Shown: piece by piece, positions 5,830 to 6,011 of the stretch | How the letters are laid out: every line of letters starts with the position of its first letter | Position numbering within the stretch: position 1 is the stretch's first letter | Source of the DNA: CAZBQC01 sp964494015 | Lineage (GTDB): Bacteria > Bacillota_I > Bacilli_A > RF39 > UBA660 | Assembly (NCBI GenBank): GCA_964494015.1 | Contig: CAZBQC010000036.1 | Span: 1-6,011 of the forward strand | Reading direction: 5' to 3' | Length of the DNA: 6,011 nt | Program-made: the position numbers and the translations under genes | The notes under the pieces: generated by a model | Database searches by the model: none | Told to the model about the DNA's origin: nothing | What the model saw: the letters and a program-made list of their open reading frames with translations, nothing else

Positions 5830-5858
5830 TTGACACGAACAATTATTCGTATTATACT
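5830..5858 (+). promoter_or_regulatory. Promoter of the divergent membrane-protein gene
   Basis: -35 TTGACA (5830-5835, perfect) and -10 TATACT (5853-5858, five of six) are 17 bp apart. Transcription would start near 5865, just before the AAAGGAGG site. The spacer is filled from its first base by the LexA-type box at 5836-5849. Confidence 0.85.
5836..5849. promoter_or_regulatory. LexA operator (SOS box) inside the promoter spacer
   Basis: CGAACAATTATTCG matches the palindromic form CGAAC-N4-GTTCG with one change in the right arm (A for G). It lies between the -35 and -10 of the rightward promoter, so bound LexA would block RNA polymerase directly. This makes the downstream gene a likely SOS gene. 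Confidence 0.8.
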
Positions 5859-5866
5859 TAACTTAC

Positions 5867-5886
5867 AAAGGAGGGGTAATATTATG
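5867..5886 (+). promoter_or_regulatory. Ribosome-binding site of the divergent membrane-protein gene
   Basis: AAAGGAGG (5867-5874) lies nine bases before the ATG at 5884. This is the strong anti-16S match expected for a real gene and fixes the start of a frame too short to be judged by length alone. Confidence 0.8.
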
Positions 5887-6011
5887 AAGATCAAAAAAGA
5901 CATCAAGGTGATCATGTTGGTCTATTTGATAGGAATCGCACTATTTTACTTATTGTCCTATCGATTAAACAGCTTAGAAAGTATTCCTGAGGTGGTCGAA
6001 AGAGAAGAACA
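5884..6011 (+). CDS. Small N-terminally anchored membrane protein, probable SOS gene (3' end outside window)
   Basis: Only the first 42 codons are visible; the frame is open to the right edge. The product begins MKIKKDIKV, a lysine-rich cytoplasmic end, followed by one hydrophobic helix at about 8-25 (VIMLVYLIGIALFYLLSY), then a polar acidic stretch (SLESIPEVVEREE). This is the layout of a type II membrane anchor with the body outside the cell. The gene is divergent from lexA, with a perfect -35, a LexA box in its spacer and a strong Shine-Dalgarno site, so DNA-damage induction is likely. In Bacillus this place is held by yneA, an SOS-induced inhibitor of cell division with one N-terminal membrane helix and a LysM domain; Staphylococcus has the analogous SosA. 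I infer a similar division-checkpoint role from position and topology, not from recognisable sequence similarity. Whether a LysM domain follows cannot be seen. Confidence 0.75.
   Translation, partial: MKIKKDIKVIMLVYLIGIALFYLLSYRLNSLESIPEVVEREE

Overview
The window is a strongly AT-rich stretch of bacterial chromosome (by eye about 30 % GC, not counted). It has standard TGG tryptophan codons, AGGAGG-type Shine-Dalgarno sites and short intergenic gaps. The gene order miaB-ricA-cotE is that of Bacillus subtilis (ymcB-ymcA-cotE). The lexA gene carries Bacillus-type SOS boxes and is divergent from a small membrane-protein gene. Together these point to a low-GC Bacillota of class Bacilli, or a deep relative such as the Erysipelotrichales, Turicibacter or RF39-like lineages, with a spore-forming ancestry because cotE is a spore-coat gene. 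The exact lineage cannot be fixed from this sequence alone.

Layout. Positions 1-747 hold the C-terminal part of a CaCA-family sodium/calcium-type antiporter. It is cut by the left edge and closed by a good intrinsic terminator. Positions 824-2669 hold two same-strand genes that I cannot name: a 387-residue protein with a HExxH...E zinc-protease signature and no export signal, and a 211-residue protein of unknown family ending at a short terminator. Positions 2706-5107 form the conserved block. A strong extended -10 promoter and an 8-bp inverted repeat lead into miaB (tRNA methylthiotransferase). ricA (YlbF/YmcA family, RNA-processing and differentiation factor) overlaps the end of miaB. cotE (outer spore coat morphogenetic protein) follows after 58 bp that contain a possible sigma-E promoter. 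A perfect 13-bp stem shared by the convergent cotE and lexA closes the block.

Positions 5140-6011 are an SOS control region. lexA runs leftward and a small N-terminally anchored membrane protein, cut by the right edge, runs rightward. The 126 bp between them contain two LexA-type boxes, one on each promoter. The position matches that of lexA-yneA in Bacillus, so the small protein is a good candidate for an SOS-induced division inhibitor, although its sequence alone does not prove this.

For several genes the start codon was set from the Shine-Dalgarno site rather than from the longest frame: miaB at 2781, ricA at 4186, cotE at 4574 and the unknown gene at 2034. I found no CRISPR array, tRNA, rRNA or insertion sequence. 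No intergenic stretch exceeds 130 bases. The least explained parts are the protease-like gene with its partner, the cysteine-free RicA, and the membrane protein facing lexA.
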